A stretch of 46,142 nt of DNA from Collinsella aerofaciens (GTDB lineage Bacteria > Actinomycetota > Coriobacteriia > Coriobacteriales > Coriobacteriaceae): contig NZ_JADPCJ010000003.1 of assembly GCF_015670795.1 (NCBI RefSeq), positions 1 to 46,142 on the forward strand. Direction: 5' to 3'. The stretch's first letter is position 1. Each line of letters opens with the position of its first letter. The translations under genes were made by a program, and so were the position numbers. Below the pieces are notes generated by a model. That model saw nothing but the letters and a program-made list of their open reading frames with translations, was not told where the DNA came from and ran no database searches. Below, one piece after another: positions 33,511 to 42,600 of the stretch.

Positions 33511-35586
33511 CTAATGCAGGTAAGCCTTCGCGTTGCTCAGGCTGTAGGCAATCGTCGAGCCGTTATGCAGCAGCGATGACGTCTGCGGGGTAATCGTGCC
33601 GGTAATGCCCAGTGCCAAGAGCGCTGAGTTGGTGAGCATCACCTTAGAGTAGGAGCTCGTCAGACGATCAATGAGGCCCTGGCTCATGCGGCGCAGGCGC
33701 ACGATCGCGGCCAGATCCGTATCGGTCAGGATGATATCGGCGACCTCCTTGGCGATGTCGCTTCCGCCACCCATCGCCAAGCCCACGTCGGCCAAACCGA
33801 GCGCCGGCGAATCGTTGACGCCGTCGCCCACCATGGCAACGTGACGCCCCTCGCCCTTAATGCGCTCCACATAGGCGTACTTGTCCTCGGGCAGCAGTTC
33901 GGCCTTAAACTCGTCGACACCTGCCTCGCGAGCAATGCGCTCGGCCGTGCGCTCCGAGTCGCCCGTGAGCATGACCACGTGCTTGACACCCAGCGCATGT
34001 AGGTCGGCGATGGCCTCGCGGACACCAGGCTTGAGCGGATCCTCGATGCCGAGCACGCCGACGACCTTGCCGTCGACCGCCAGATACAGCGGCGACAGCC
34101 CCTGCATCTGGGACTCAATGCGCTCCTTAATGTCGGAATCGAGCTGCGCGCTCTCGTCCTCAAACACAAAGTGTGCCGAGCCGATAATCGCGCGTCGCCC
34201 TTCGATGGACGAGGCAATGCCGTGCGCCACGATGTACTCGACGGCAGCGTGGCGCTCGCGGTGCTCGAGCCCGCGCTCGCATGCCGCATTGACCACGGCG
34301 CGCGCCACCGGATGCGGAAAATGCTCCTCCAAGCAAGCGGAAAGGCGCAGGATCTCGTCCTCGCTCCAACCATCGGTGGTGAGTACGCAGGCAAGACGCG
34401 GCTGGGCCTCGGTGAGCGTGCCAGTCTTATCAAACACAATGGTGTCGGCCTTGGCAAACGACTCAAAGTACTTGGCGCCCTTGACCATGACGCCCATCTT
34501 GGCAGCATCGCTCATGGCAGTCATGACGGCGACGGAACCCGTGAGCTTGAGTGCGCACGAGTAGTCGACCATCAGCGCCGCCGAGGTCTTGATGAGGCTA
34601 CGCGTGGTGAGAGCGACAAGGCCCGCGAGCAGGAAGTTCCACGGGACGATCTTGTTGGCAAGGTCCTCCATATGCGACTGGCCCTCGGACTTGAGTGAGT
34701 CGGCGGTCTGCACGAGCGAGACGATCGAGCGCAGCTTGGTCTGCGCCGTGTTGGCGCGCACGCGCACCAAGATGCTGCCGTCTTCCACGACAGTTCCGGC
34801 GAACACGTCGTCGCCTGCGCTGCGCTCGACGGCAAGCGGCTCGCCGGTCAGGGTCGCCTGGTTGACCATGGCGCTCCCCTGCTCGACAACACCGTCGATG
34901 CAAATGGACATGCCGGTGCGTACGGCGACCAGATCGCCGGGCTCGAGCTCGGTCGCAGCAACGCTCACCTCGGTGTCACCGACGACCTTTTGCGCCTTGT
35001 CGGGCACATCGAGCAGCGAGTTGATGAGCTCGTTTTCGCTCATGGCGCGGGTGTAGTCCTCGAGCAGCTCGCCCACGTTGAGCAGGAACATCGTCTGGCC
35101 CGCGGTGTCGACATCACGCTTGACGAACGAAATGCCGATGGCCGAAGCGTCGAGCACAGGAACGGTCAGGCGCGGCTGTGCCAGCTCATGAAGGGCAGCG
35201 CGCAAAAATGCCATGTAACCGGCCACGACAAACACCGCACGCAGAGGCGTCGGCAAGAACCAGCGACGTGCGTAATGGGCGCCGACGAGTGTCGCCAGGT
35301 CCATAACGAGTTTGTGCTTGCGCGGCTCGAGTTGCATCACGTAGCCCGTCTTTGCGTCGGCAATGGCCTGGGCATCGAGTGCGCCCAAGGCGTCGAGCAC
35401 GCTCGCACGACATTGCTCGTCATATTCGAGCGCCATCTGGCCAATACGGCCATAAACGCGCACCTTGTGCACGCCGTCGATATCGCCGCTGAGCTTAAGA
35501 AGTGCGTCGAGATCGCTCTCTGGCACAGGACCCGCCAATTGAAGACGGGTCCTGCCGGGGATCTCGCTAATAATCGAGAATCTCAT
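33511..35586 (-). CDS. P1B-type metal-transporting ATPase with non-canonical membrane motif
   Basis: 691 residues. The N-terminus has a heavy-metal-associated-like fold without the CxxC metal site. The actuator loop is TLTGEP, the phosphorylated Asp386 is in FDKTGTLTEAQ, the nucleotide-domain His-Pro is in EEHFPHPVARAVV, and the hinge is AMVGDGVNDSPAL. The membrane site usually CPC, SPC or CPH reads YSC (Tyr342-Ser343-Cys344) in DYSCALKLTGS, and the usual second Pro is also absent. The metal therefore cannot be assigned from standard rules. It lies 18 bp downstream of a PacL-like membrane protein and is probably cotranscribed. Confidence 0.9.
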   Translation of the reverse strand: MRFSIISEIPGRTRLQLAGPVPESDLDALLKLSGDIDGVHKVRVYGRIGQMALEYDEQCRASVLDALGALDAQAIADAKTGYVMQLEPRKHKLVMDLATLVGAHYARRWFLPTPLRAVFVVAGYMAFLRAALHELAQPRLTVPVLDASAIGISFVKRDVDTAGQTMFLLNVGELLEDYTRAMSENELINSLLDVPDKAQKVVGDTEVSVAATELEPGDLVAVRTGMSICIDGVVEQGSAMVNQATLTGEPLAVERSAGDDVFAGTVVEDGSILVRVRANTAQTKLRSIVSLVQTADSLKSEGQSHMEDLANKIVPWNFLLAGLVALTTRSLIKTSAALMVDYSCALKLTGSVAVMTAMSDAAKMGVMVKGAKYFESFAKADTIVFDKTGTLTEAQPRLACVLTTDGWSEDEILRLSACLEEHFPHPVARAVVNAACERGLEHRERHAAVEYIVAHGIASSIEGRRAIIGSAHFVFEDESAQLDSDIKERIESQMQGLSPLYLAVDGKVVGVLGIEDPLKPGVREAIADLHALGVKHVVMLTGDSERTAERIAREAGVDEFKAELLPEDKYAYVERIKGEGRHVAMVGDGVNDSPALGLADVGLAMGGGSDIAKEVADIILTDTDLAAIVRLRRMSQGLIDRLTSSYSKVMLTNSALLALGITGTITPQTSSLLHNGSTIAYSLSNAKAYLH

Positions 35587-35604
35587 AGTTTGTGCCTGGG
35601 AGCG

Positions 35605-35850
35605 TTACTCGGCTGCCTCGTCAGCAGCGGTCTCGCTCTGGGTGATGTAGGCGGCCTCGGCAACCATGTCATCGACATTGGCCTTGGCCTGCTCGACCAT
35701 GTCCTGGTAGCAGTTCTTGACGCGCATACCGCACGCAATGCCCTGCACGCAGGCGTTCTTTACCGGAGCGCTGGTGAGCAGCTTGATGCCGGCCGTGCCA
35801 AGCAGAAAACCGCCACCGACAAGCAGGGTGTTAAACGTCGACTTCTTCAT
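35605..35850 (-). CDS. small PacL-like / DUF6110-type membrane protein
   Basis: 81 residues from the ATG behind GGGAGAAG. One membrane-inserting segment lies at about 8-26 (LLVGGGFLLGTAGIKLL), followed by APVKNACVQGIACGMRVKNCYQDMVEQAKANVDDMVAEA and an acidic tail. The layout (Gly-rich helix, P-x-K/R-x-A-V, GLR/GMR, then a helix with EA repeats) resembles mycobacterial PacL proteins, which are encoded next to P-type ATPases and scaffold them. Three cysteines could bind metal. The His/Asp tail of PacL1 is not present. The homology claim rests on pattern, not on a search. Confidence 0.75.
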   Translation of the reverse strand: MKKSTFNTLLVGGGFLLGTAGIKLLTSAPVKNACVQGIACGMRVKNCYQDMVEQAKANVDDMVAEAAYITQSETAADEAAE

Positions 35851-35934
35851 GTTGCTTCTCCCTTTTGCCGCACAAGCGCGGCATGGTGCTTTAGCACCCG
35901 AGTTCATTAGTTTGCTCGAGCACGCTTTTGAGAC

Positions 35935-35977
35935 TAGTTTAGTCGAACTATTATGGTCAACCAAAGTTAACCTTTGG
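35935..35977 (-). promoter_or_regulatory. two dyads upstream of the PacL-like/ATPase operon
   Basis: TAGTT-tagtcg-AACTA (35935-35950) and CCAAAG-ttaac-CTTTGG (35961-35977) flank a minus-strand TTGACC -35-like element. They are good candidates for a metal-responsive operator (DtxR/MntR- or Fur-like), but the regulator is not identified. A further GGTGCtttaGCACC hairpin (35885-35898) lies in the leader. Confidence 0.5.
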
Positions 35978-35995
35978 AAATCTTGGTCCCCTTTC

Positions 35996-37753
35996 CTACA
36001 GCTGCCAGGCAGCCGCTTCCTTTTGCAGTGCGACCATGCGGGCAAATTCTCCGCCTGCCGCCTTAAGCTGCGCCGGAGTGCCCTGCTCGGCAACCACACC
36101 ATCCTTGAGCACAACGATTTTGTCGGCATTTTCCACCGTACGCATGCGATGCGCAATCACGATAACCGTCTTACCTGCGAGCAGACGAGAGAGCGCCTGC
36201 TGAACCACAGTCTCGTTCTCCACGTCCAAGCTCGCCGTCGCCTCATCCAACAGCACGATGGGCGCATCTTTGAGCAGCGCGCGGGCGATGGAGATGCGCT
36301 GGCGCTCGCCACCGGAAAGTTTGGAGCCGTTCTCGCCGATCATGGTGTCGTAGCCCCGCGGCATGCGGTTCACGAACTCGTCGCAGTTGGCGGCACGCGC
36401 GGCCGCAAGCACTTCCTCATCGGTGGCATCACGACGCCCGAGGCGGATGTTTCCCATCACGGTGTCGTCAAAGAGCAGCACGTCTTGGAACACAATGGCG
36501 TAATCACGCAGCAGTACCTCGGGATCAACGCTCGCAACATCCACGCCACCCACGGTGACCGTGCCTTCGGTGGCATCCCAAAAACGCGCGGCCAGGCGGC
36601 TCACCGTAGACTTACCGGAACCCGAAGGACCGACCAGTGCCGTGACTTCGCCTTCCTTGGCGGTAAAGCTCACATCGGTAAGAACTTTCTCGCCGGCGCG
36701 TCCGTCCTCGCCCGCACCATAGCCAAATGCCACGCGATCGAACACCACATCGTGGCCCGCGGGCTCAAATTTCTCGCTGCCCCGCGCCACAGGCTCTTCC
36801 ATGATGGAACGCATGCGCTTGGCAGACGACTCGGCGGCAAACAGCTCGGACATTAACATTAACGCCTGGTCAAAGGGCGCATAGATACGGCTCACCATAA
36901 GCAGGAAGGCAAACATCACCAAAAAGTCGACCTGTCCGGAGGCGACCACCGCGGCGCCCGTAACCAGCGTGGTGGCAATGCCCAGACGCAGGATGACAAA
37001 GGCGGAGTTGACCAAAAGCCCGTTAGCGAGCTCGCCCTTGGTGGTCTCGCGCTCCTCGGCATCGATCACGGCGTTGAGTCCCTCAAGATAATGGGCCTCT
37101 TGGTTGGTGGCGCGGATCTCGCGAACGCAGTCGAGCGTCTCCTGGATCGCCTCGGTGACCTTAACCTTCTCGGCGCGCACGCGATCGAACACCGGAGTCA
37201 TGGGGCCGCGTGTTAGATACAGCACGGCAAAGGCCACGGGAACGCTCCAAAACGCCGCAATCGCCAGCTGCCAGCAAAAGAACAGCGACGCCACGAACAC
37301 AATGGCGCTTGCGATGATGGCACCCCAAAGCTCTCCCAGCACGTGGCTGTAGGCGTGCTCCATGGCCTGGACGTCACCCATGATGGTCTCGGTTAAATCG
37401 GCCAGATCACGACGACCGAAAAACGACAGCGGCAGTTTGCGCAAGCGCTCGGCGATCTCCATACGCTGCTTGCCGCACTCCTCGTAAAAGATGCAGTAGG
37501 TGTAGTAATACTGCTGCCAGTTAGAGGCAAAGAGCAGCACGAAAAAGACCAGGAGGCCGCCCACGATCGGCAGGGCATCCGGCAGGTCGGCGCCGGTGGC
37601 GAGATGTTCGACAAAACCGGCCATGACCAGGAATAAAAAGCCCATGCCGGCCATGGTAATGAGATTGGTGAGCGTGGTCCAGAAGACGCCGCGTTTTACG
37701 CCGGCGACGCCTTTATCGGATAGGAAATACTTCTTTTGGAATGAGGCGAACAT
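35996..37753 (-). CDS. ABC transporter, fused membrane and ATPase domains (subunit B)
   Basis: 585 residues: a six-helix exporter-fold membrane domain (about 1-320) and an ATPase domain with Walker A GPSGSGKST, signature LSGGERQRISIARALL, Walker B IVLLDEATASLD and the His of VIAHRM. It starts directly after the stop of the other half-transporter, so the two are coupled and should form a heterodimer. With a divergent AraC regulator, the arrangement resembles YbtPQ/YbtA or IrtAB siderophore importers, which use the exporter fold for uptake. Drug or peptide export cannot be excluded. Confidence 0.9.
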   Translation of the reverse strand: MFASFQKKYFLSDKGVAGVKRGVFWTTLTNLITMAGMGFLFLVMAGFVEHLATGADLPDALPIVGGLLVFFVLLFASNWQQYYYTYCIFYEECGKQRMEIAERLRKLPLSFFGRRDLADLTETIMGDVQAMEHAYSHVLGELWGAIIASAIVFVASLFFCWQLAIAAFWSVPVAFAVLYLTRGPMTPVFDRVRAEKVKVTEAIQETLDCVREIRATNQEAHYLEGLNAVIDAEERETTKGELANGLLVNSAFVILRLGIATTLVTGAAVVASGQVDFLVMFAFLLMVSRIYAPFDQALMLMSELFAAESSAKRMRSIMEEPVARGSEKFEPAGHDVVFDRVAFGYGAGEDGRAGEKVLTDVSFTAKEGEVTALVGPSGSGKSTVSRLAARFWDATEGTVTVGGVDVASVDPEVLLRDYAIVFQDVLLFDDTVMGNIRLGRRDATDEEVLAAARAANCDEFVNRMPRGYDTMIGENGSKLSGGERQRISIARALLKDAPIVLLDEATASLDVENETVVQQALSRLLAGKTVIVIAHRMRTVENADKIVVLKDGVVAEQGTPAQLKAAGGEFARMVALQKEAAAWQL

Positions 37754-39580
37754 TTAGGCCTCGCCTCCCTTCGTGACGGCGTCATCCGCGGCCGCAGCAG
37801 TGATCTTCCAGCTCGCGGCCTGTTCGTATTCGGCCCACATCTTGGCATACAGACCCTCTTGGGACAGCAACTCGGCATGGGTACCCGACTCCTGCACGCT
37901 GCCCTGGTTGAGCACCACGATTTGGTCTGCGCCCACTACGGTCGAAAGCCGGTGCGCAATCATAATGACCGTGCGACCCGCCGCCAGCTTGCTAAAGGCG
38001 CGCTGGATGAGCGCCTCGTTCTCGGGATCGGCAAACGCCGTGGCCTCATCGAGCACCACGATAGGCGCGTCTTTAAGGATTGCGCGGGCGAGTGCCACGC
38101 GCTGGACCTCGCCGCCCGAAAGATATGCCCCGCCGGCACCGAGCATGGTATTGATGCCCTGTGGGAGCTTGGCCACAATGTCGTCGCACTGAGCTGCGGA
38201 GAGGGCCGCACGCACTTCGTCGTCAGTAGCCGTAGGCTTGGAGGCGCGCACGTTATCGGCAAGTGTTTGCCGGAACAGCTGGTTGGTCTGGAACACGAAG
38301 GCGACCTGGTCCATAAGCTCGTGCGGATCCATATCGCGAACGTCCACACCGCCTACGAGCACTCGACCCGAGGAAACATCCCAAAAACGCGGGATCAGGC
38401 TTGCGCAGGTTGACTTGCCGCCGCCCGAAGGACCCACAAGCGCAAGGGTACTACCAGCGGAAACGCTAAAACTCGCATGGTTGACGGCAGGCGCTTCGGC
38501 GCCCTCATAGGTAAAGCTCACATCCTCAAATCGTACGTCGCTGCCGGCAGGGTGCTTGGGTTGGGCGGGCACGGAGAGCTGCTTGGAATCCATGATGCTT
38601 CGGATACGCGCCAGCGAATCGGCACTCATTTGAGACGCCTCGCCCACAAACATAAGCTTGGTCATGGCTGTGGGCACCACGGCCGAAAAAATCGCGTAGA
38701 AGGTGAAGTTGGCCAAAAAGTGCGCAAAATCCGTCTCGCCCGGAGCTAGCAGCAACGCCACCGGCAAAAAGAATGCCACGAGGCCGTTGAGCGCCGTAAG
38801 GTTGAGTACCTGCGGACCTCGGCAGAACGTGCCCGCATAGCTTTGCGCCATGTCGGCGTATTCGGCAATCGCATCGTGGAAGGCCTTGAAGGAATAGACC
38901 GTCTGCTGAAACACCTTGACCACGGGGATGCCGCGTACGTATTCGGTGCCGGTCTTGTTCATCTTGACCAGCGCTCCCATGTAGGCCTTCATGAACTCGG
39001 CGCCCTTGCCACTCATCATGGTGGCCATGGCGCCAAGCGAAACGACGACCGAGATAAGGCATGCCACCCCCAAACGCCAATCGAGGGCGAAAAGCAGCAC
39101 GAGCAGGCCTGCGACCATGGCGGTGGCGCCGGCGATATCGGGCAGCATGTGCGCGAGCAGGGTCTCGGTGGAGGCGGCGCATCCGTCTACAATACGGCGC
39201 AGCTCACCGGTGGCGTGCGTGTCAAAGTAGCCAAGCGGCAGCTTAAGCAGGTGCTCGCTCGTAGTCTTGCGGATATTGGACGCGCAGCGAAACGCAGACA
39301 GGTGCGTGCACATGAGCCCCACGAAATAAACTACGATGCTTGCCAGGGCAAACCCCACGGCCCACCAGCCATACATCGCGATGTCACAGGCTTCGCTCCA
39401 GTTAGGTGCCACAGCGATCAGATCGCGCGCGACAAGCCAAATGCACACGAACGGGCCAAAGCTCAGCAGCTGCGAGAGCGCCGAGAGAGCCATGCCCAAA
39501 TAAGTTAGGAATTTACGGTCGCCGGCATATGCAAGCAGCTCGCCGATACCGCCGCCTTCCCTTTTTGATCCCTTTGCCAT
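37754..39580 (-). CDS. ABC transporter, fused membrane and ATPase domains (subunit A)
   Basis: 608 residues from the ATG behind AGAAGGGA. The membrane domain has about six helices and includes LPLGYFDTHATGELRRIVDGC. The ATPase domain has GPSGGGKST, QTNQLFRQTLADNV, LSGGEVQRVALARAIL, IVVLDEATAFAD and MIAHRLSTV. Walker B ends in DEATAF, so the catalytic Glu is present. The D-loop is AFAD rather than the usual ASLD, suggesting functional asymmetry with the partner. It is the first gene of the two-gene operon; the next ORF starts immediately after its TAA. Confidence 0.9.
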   Translation of the reverse strand: MAKGSKREGGGIGELLAYAGDRKFLTYLGMALSALSQLLSFGPFVCIWLVARDLIAVAPNWSEACDIAMYGWWAVGFALASIVVYFVGLMCTHLSAFRCASNIRKTTSEHLLKLPLGYFDTHATGELRRIVDGCAASTETLLAHMLPDIAGATAMVAGLLVLLFALDWRLGVACLISVVVSLGAMATMMSGKGAEFMKAYMGALVKMNKTGTEYVRGIPVVKVFQQTVYSFKAFHDAIAEYADMAQSYAGTFCRGPQVLNLTALNGLVAFFLPVALLLAPGETDFAHFLANFTFYAIFSAVVPTAMTKLMFVGEASQMSADSLARIRSIMDSKQLSVPAQPKHPAGSDVRFEDVSFTYEGAEAPAVNHASFSVSAGSTLALVGPSGGGKSTCASLIPRFWDVSSGRVLVGGVDVRDMDPHELMDQVAFVFQTNQLFRQTLADNVRASKPTATDDEVRAALSAAQCDDIVAKLPQGINTMLGAGGAYLSGGEVQRVALARAILKDAPIVVLDEATAFADPENEALIQRAFSKLAAGRTVIMIAHRLSTVVGADQIVVLNQGSVQESGTHAELLSQEGLYAKMWAEYEQAASWKITAAAADDAVTKGGEA

Positions 39581-39599
39581 AAGGTTCCCTTCTGACGGC

Positions 39600-39660
39600 T
39601 TGAGAGTTAACCTCAATCAACTTATCATTGATATGTTAGCCAAGGCACACAATCGAGCCA
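39600..39660. promoter_or_regulatory. divergent promoter region between ABC genes and the AraC regulator
   Basis: AT-rich against its surroundings. It contains TATCA-t-TGATA (39623-39633) within ATCAA...TTGAT, plus GTTAACC/GTTAGCC ends. A binding site for the AraC protein or an iron regulator is likely, given the divergent layout. Confidence 0.45.
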
Positions 39661-39694
39661 GGCATGGACGTTTCCGCAAAGGAAGGGGACGCTT

Positions 39695-40699
39695 TTGCAA
39701 ATACGGCGGGCAGCGACCGACATAACCGAGCTCTACGCACCGCAATTTGAGCAGTTTGGCCTGGAGCTTACCGGCAAGGGCGCCGTCTTTACCGGCGAGG
39801 TGGCAAACGACCGGGCACACGGCCGCGCATGGATCATGCCTCTCTCCCCTGCCTGCATCGTCATGGAGCATTTCATCACCCCGACGCGCGATATGCACCT
39901 GGCCGAATACACACCCGAGCCATACGCCTGCGTGAGCGAGGTCAGCGCGCCCACACTTACATGCATGCCCGAGGCTGGCATAACACCCGCGAACCTTAAA
40001 CCATTGCATGGACCGTGGCCAAACAATGCCGTTTGCAGCTTTATCCAAGATAACTGTGGCGAGGAATTAAGCCCGCTGTTTGCGGGGGAGCTTTATCACT
40101 CGCGCTCGGTACTCTTTTTGCCTGGATATTTTGACGAACTGGAGCACCGCTATCCCGCCGAGTTCGCGGGAATCTTTGAGGCGTTTGCCGAGCCATGGCA
40201 CGAGGAAGCGACGTCTGCCATCTGCCACACGTTGCGCCGGATTAACGAGGAACGCGCCCGCACCGTAGGCGGACACGTCTATATGCAGGGCATCGTGGAG
40301 GCCATGGTCGCGGAGCTCGCCTGTTCGCGCGCGGCCCACAAGCAGGCACGGCAGGCGGCAGACACACGCGTCAGCATAACCATTGCCGAAGAAGCAACGG
40401 CAATGATCGAGCGCGCGCTCGACAAAGGCAGGCGTGTGGGTATCAACGAGGTGGCCGAGAGGCTCTACACAAGCCGCTCCAAACTATGCGCCACCTTTAA
40501 GGCCCAAACTGGCGAATCCCTGGGCGCCTACATTCGCAGACGCCGTATGGAGCGAGCACAGGACCTTTTGGCCGATAGCGCGCTCACGATAGCGCAGGTG
40601 GCAGAGCGTCTAGGCTACCCTCAGCAGGCCGCCTTCGCCCAAGCATTCAAGCAACACACCGGCACCACCCCCACCACCTGGCGCTCCCAACATATATAA
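39695..40699 (+). CDS. AraC family transcriptional regulator
   Basis: 334 residues from a TTG start with strong AAGGAAGGGG upstream. The N-terminal 215 residues are an unassigned sensor region with a Cys/Pro-rich patch. The C-terminal 100 residues carry two helix-turn-helix motifs: INEVAERLYTSRSKLCATFKAQTGESLGAYIRRRRMERAQDLL and then IAQVAERLGYPQQAAFAQAFKQHTGTTPTTWR. It is divergent from the two ABC half-transporters (115 bp apart) and is their probable activator, possibly using the transported ligand as signal, as YbtA and PchR do. Confidence 0.88.
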   Translation: MQIRRAATDITELYAPQFEQFGLELTGKGAVFTGEVANDRAHGRAWIMPLSPACIVMEHFITPTRDMHLAEYTPEPYACVSEVSAPTLTCMPEAGITPANLKPLHGPWPNNAVCSFIQDNCGEELSPLFAGELYHSRSVLFLPGYFDELEHRYPAEFAGIFEAFAEPWHEEATSAICHTLRRINEERARTVGGHVYMQGIVEAMVAELACSRAAHKQARQAADTRVSITIAEEATAMIERALDKGRRVGINEVAERLYTSRSKLCATFKAQTGESLGAYIRRRRMERAQDLLADSALTIAQVAERLGYPQQAAFAQAFKQHTGTTPTTWRSQHI

Positions 40700-40700
40700 A

Positions 40701-40729
40701 GAATGAGGGCGCCAACGGCACCCTCATTC
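40701..40729 (+). terminator. hairpin at the end of the AraC gene
   Basis: GAATGAGGGCGCC pairs with GGCACCCTCATTC (one wobble). It follows the stop by one base; no good T-run. Confidence 0.65.
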
Positions 40730-40774
40730 ACCAAATTCAATCCAGCCCGCCTGACCCGAACGGCCGAGTCGTCT

Positions 40775-40917
40775 GGCCGGGGAAGCCCCGAGTCGCCGGG
40801 GTGTTTGCTCCAAATGAGTTCCGCATGCAAAGAAGGCCACTAAATGTAGCCTTCGTCTTGCATAGGACTGTTTGAAATTTGGAGGAAATACCCCGGCGAC
40901 TCGGGGCTTCCCCGGCC
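40775..40917. repeat. 143-nt nested hairpin element, copy 2 of 2
   Basis: Outer arms of 28 bp (40775-40802, 40890-40917) are perfect reverse complements. Pairing continues through GTTTGCTCCAAAT/ATTTGGAGGAAAT with two mismatches. The apex is ATGCAA..AAGGCCAC-TAAATG-TAGCCTT..TTGCAT. The apex and total size match the 20803-20942 element although the outer arms differ. It lies between convergent araC and gatB, 6 bp from the gatB stop, so it may act as a two-way terminator. Confidence 0.9.
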
Positions 40918-40923
40918 TCGCAG

Positions 40924-42600
40924 CTACGAGAGCGACGTTCTCAGCAACTCGTTGAAGAGTTTCGGGTTACCCTTGCCGCGGCTCGCCTTCATGCACTGGC
41001 CCACCAAAAAGCCGATGACCTTCTGGTTGCCGTCACGATACTGCTGTGCCTGATCGGCACAGTTTGCCAGCACCTCGTCCACGATCGGCTGCAACGCGCC
41101 GGCATCGCTCACCTGGCGCATACCACGCTCGTCGACGATCTTGTTGGGGTCGTCGCCAGTTTGGGCCATGGCCTCAAAGACCTCGTGCGCCTGGTTGGAG
41201 CTGATGGCATCGGTCGCCAGCAGCTTGGCAAGCGCCGCCACCTGAGCCGGCGCAATGCCGGACTCGGCCAGCGACACGCCCGCGCCCTTAAGGTAGGCGA
41301 TCATCTCGTTCACCAGCAGGTTTGCGACCGTCTGAGCCTCCTTGCCAGCCGTTCCGGCAGCGGCGGCCTCAAAGAACTCGGCAAACTCCGGGTCGCCGGC
41401 AATCTGCTCGGCGTCGGCCGTCTTAATGCCAAAGTCGGCCTCAAAACGGACGCGCTTGGCATCGGGCAGCTCGGGAATCTCGCCACGGCAGCGGTCGATG
41501 AACTCGTCGTCCAGATCGAACGGCGCCAGGTCGGGGTCGGGGAACAGACGATAGTCGTCGGCCGTCTCCTTCACGCGCATGACCACGGTGCGCTTGCGGC
41601 TGGGCTCCCAGTGGCGGGTCTCCTGATAGATGATGCCGCCCTCCTCGAGCACCTCGGCCTGGCGGCAGATCTCGTAGGCTAGACCGTCGTGCAGGCTCTT
41701 AAACGAGTTGAGGTTCTTGAGCTCGGTCTTGGTGCCCAGCTTGGTCTCGCCGCGGCGGCGCAGCGACACATTGCCGTCGCAGCGCATGGAGCCCTTCTCC
41801 ATGGAGCAGTCGGAAATGCCCAGCGTCACAAAAATGCGACGGAGCTTTTCCATAAACAGACGCGCTTCCTCGGGCGTGCGCAGGTCGGGCTCGGTAACGA
41901 GCTCAATCAGCGGTGTGCCACAGCGGTTGTAGTCGACGAGCGACTCGGCCGCGGCGGTAATGCGGCCCTCGGCGCCGCCCACGTGGACCATCTTGGCGGC
42001 GTCCTCTTCCATATGGATGCGCAGGATGCGGATGGGCACCGTGTAGGAACCGTCCTCGCGACGCTCGGGCATCTGCAGGCTGGACGCATCGTAGCTGGCC
42101 AGGTGGCCGGCACGCTGATTGCCCTCGCGCATGGTCGACGTCATGGACGTGGACAGGCCCTCGGCGTTGGCCGAGGCGCTCGCCAGGCTCTGGGCCTCGG
42201 CCTCGCCAAACGCGCAGTCGGGGCGCTCGGCGGCACCGCGACCGGTCACGTCCAGATCCAGGTGGCCGTACATGGCAAAAGCGACCGGACCCTGCGTGGT
42301 CTGGAAGTTCTTGGCCATATCGGGATAGAAGTAGTGCTTGCGGTAGAACATCGAGTGGCGTTGGATCTCGCAGTTGGTGGCGAGGCCGGCCTTGACGATG
42401 CTCTCGATGGCACGCTTGTTGGGCACCGGCAGGGCACCGGGCAGGCCCAGGCACACCGGGCACACGTTGGCGTTGGGCTCGTCATCGTGGCTGAGCTTGC
42501 AGTTGCAGAACATCTTGGTATCGAGTGCGGTGAGCTCGGTATGGATCTCCAGGCCGATCACGGCCTCCCAATCCTGCAGGACCTCGGAAAGCTCCTTCAT
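40924..42600 (-). CDS. gatB: Asp-tRNA(Asn)/Glu-tRNA(Gln) amidotransferase subunit B
   Basis: 558 residues, somewhat longer than the usual roughly 480. It has WEAVIGLEIHTELTALDTKMFC, CPVCLGLPGALPVPNKRAIE, RKHYFYPDMAKNFQTTQ, and a C-terminal helical tail domain (about 395-558) that recognises tRNA. It phosphorylates the Glu- or Asp-tRNA and receives ammonia from GatA. An insertion near residues 125-180 (SLASASANAEGLSTS region) may account for the extra length. Its ATG overlaps the gatA stop (TAATG). Confidence 0.95.
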   Translation of the reverse strand: MKELSEVLQDWEAVIGLEIHTELTALDTKMFCNCKLSHDDEPNANVCPVCLGLPGALPVPNKRAIESIVKAGLATNCEIQRHSMFYRKHYFYPDMAKNFQTTQGPVAFAMYGHLDLDVTGRGAAERPDCAFGEAEAQSLASASANAEGLSTSMTSTMREGNQRAGHLASYDASSLQMPERREDGSYTVPIRILRIHMEEDAAKMVHVGGAEGRITAAAESLVDYNRCGTPLIELVTEPDLRTPEEARLFMEKLRRIFVTLGISDCSMEKGSMRCDGNVSLRRRGETKLGTKTELKNLNSFKSLHDGLAYEICRQAEVLEEGGIIYQETRHWEPSRKRTVVMRVKETADDYRLFPDPDLAPFDLDDEFIDRCRGEIPELPDAKRVRFEADFGIKTADAEQIAGDPEFAEFFEAAAAGTAGKEAQTVANLLVNEMIAYLKGAGVSLAESGIAPAQVAALAKLLATDAISSNQAHEVFEAMAQTGDDPNKIVDERGMRQVSDAGALQPIVDEVLANCADQAQQYRDGNQKVIGFLVGQCMKASRGKGNPKLFNELLRTSLS

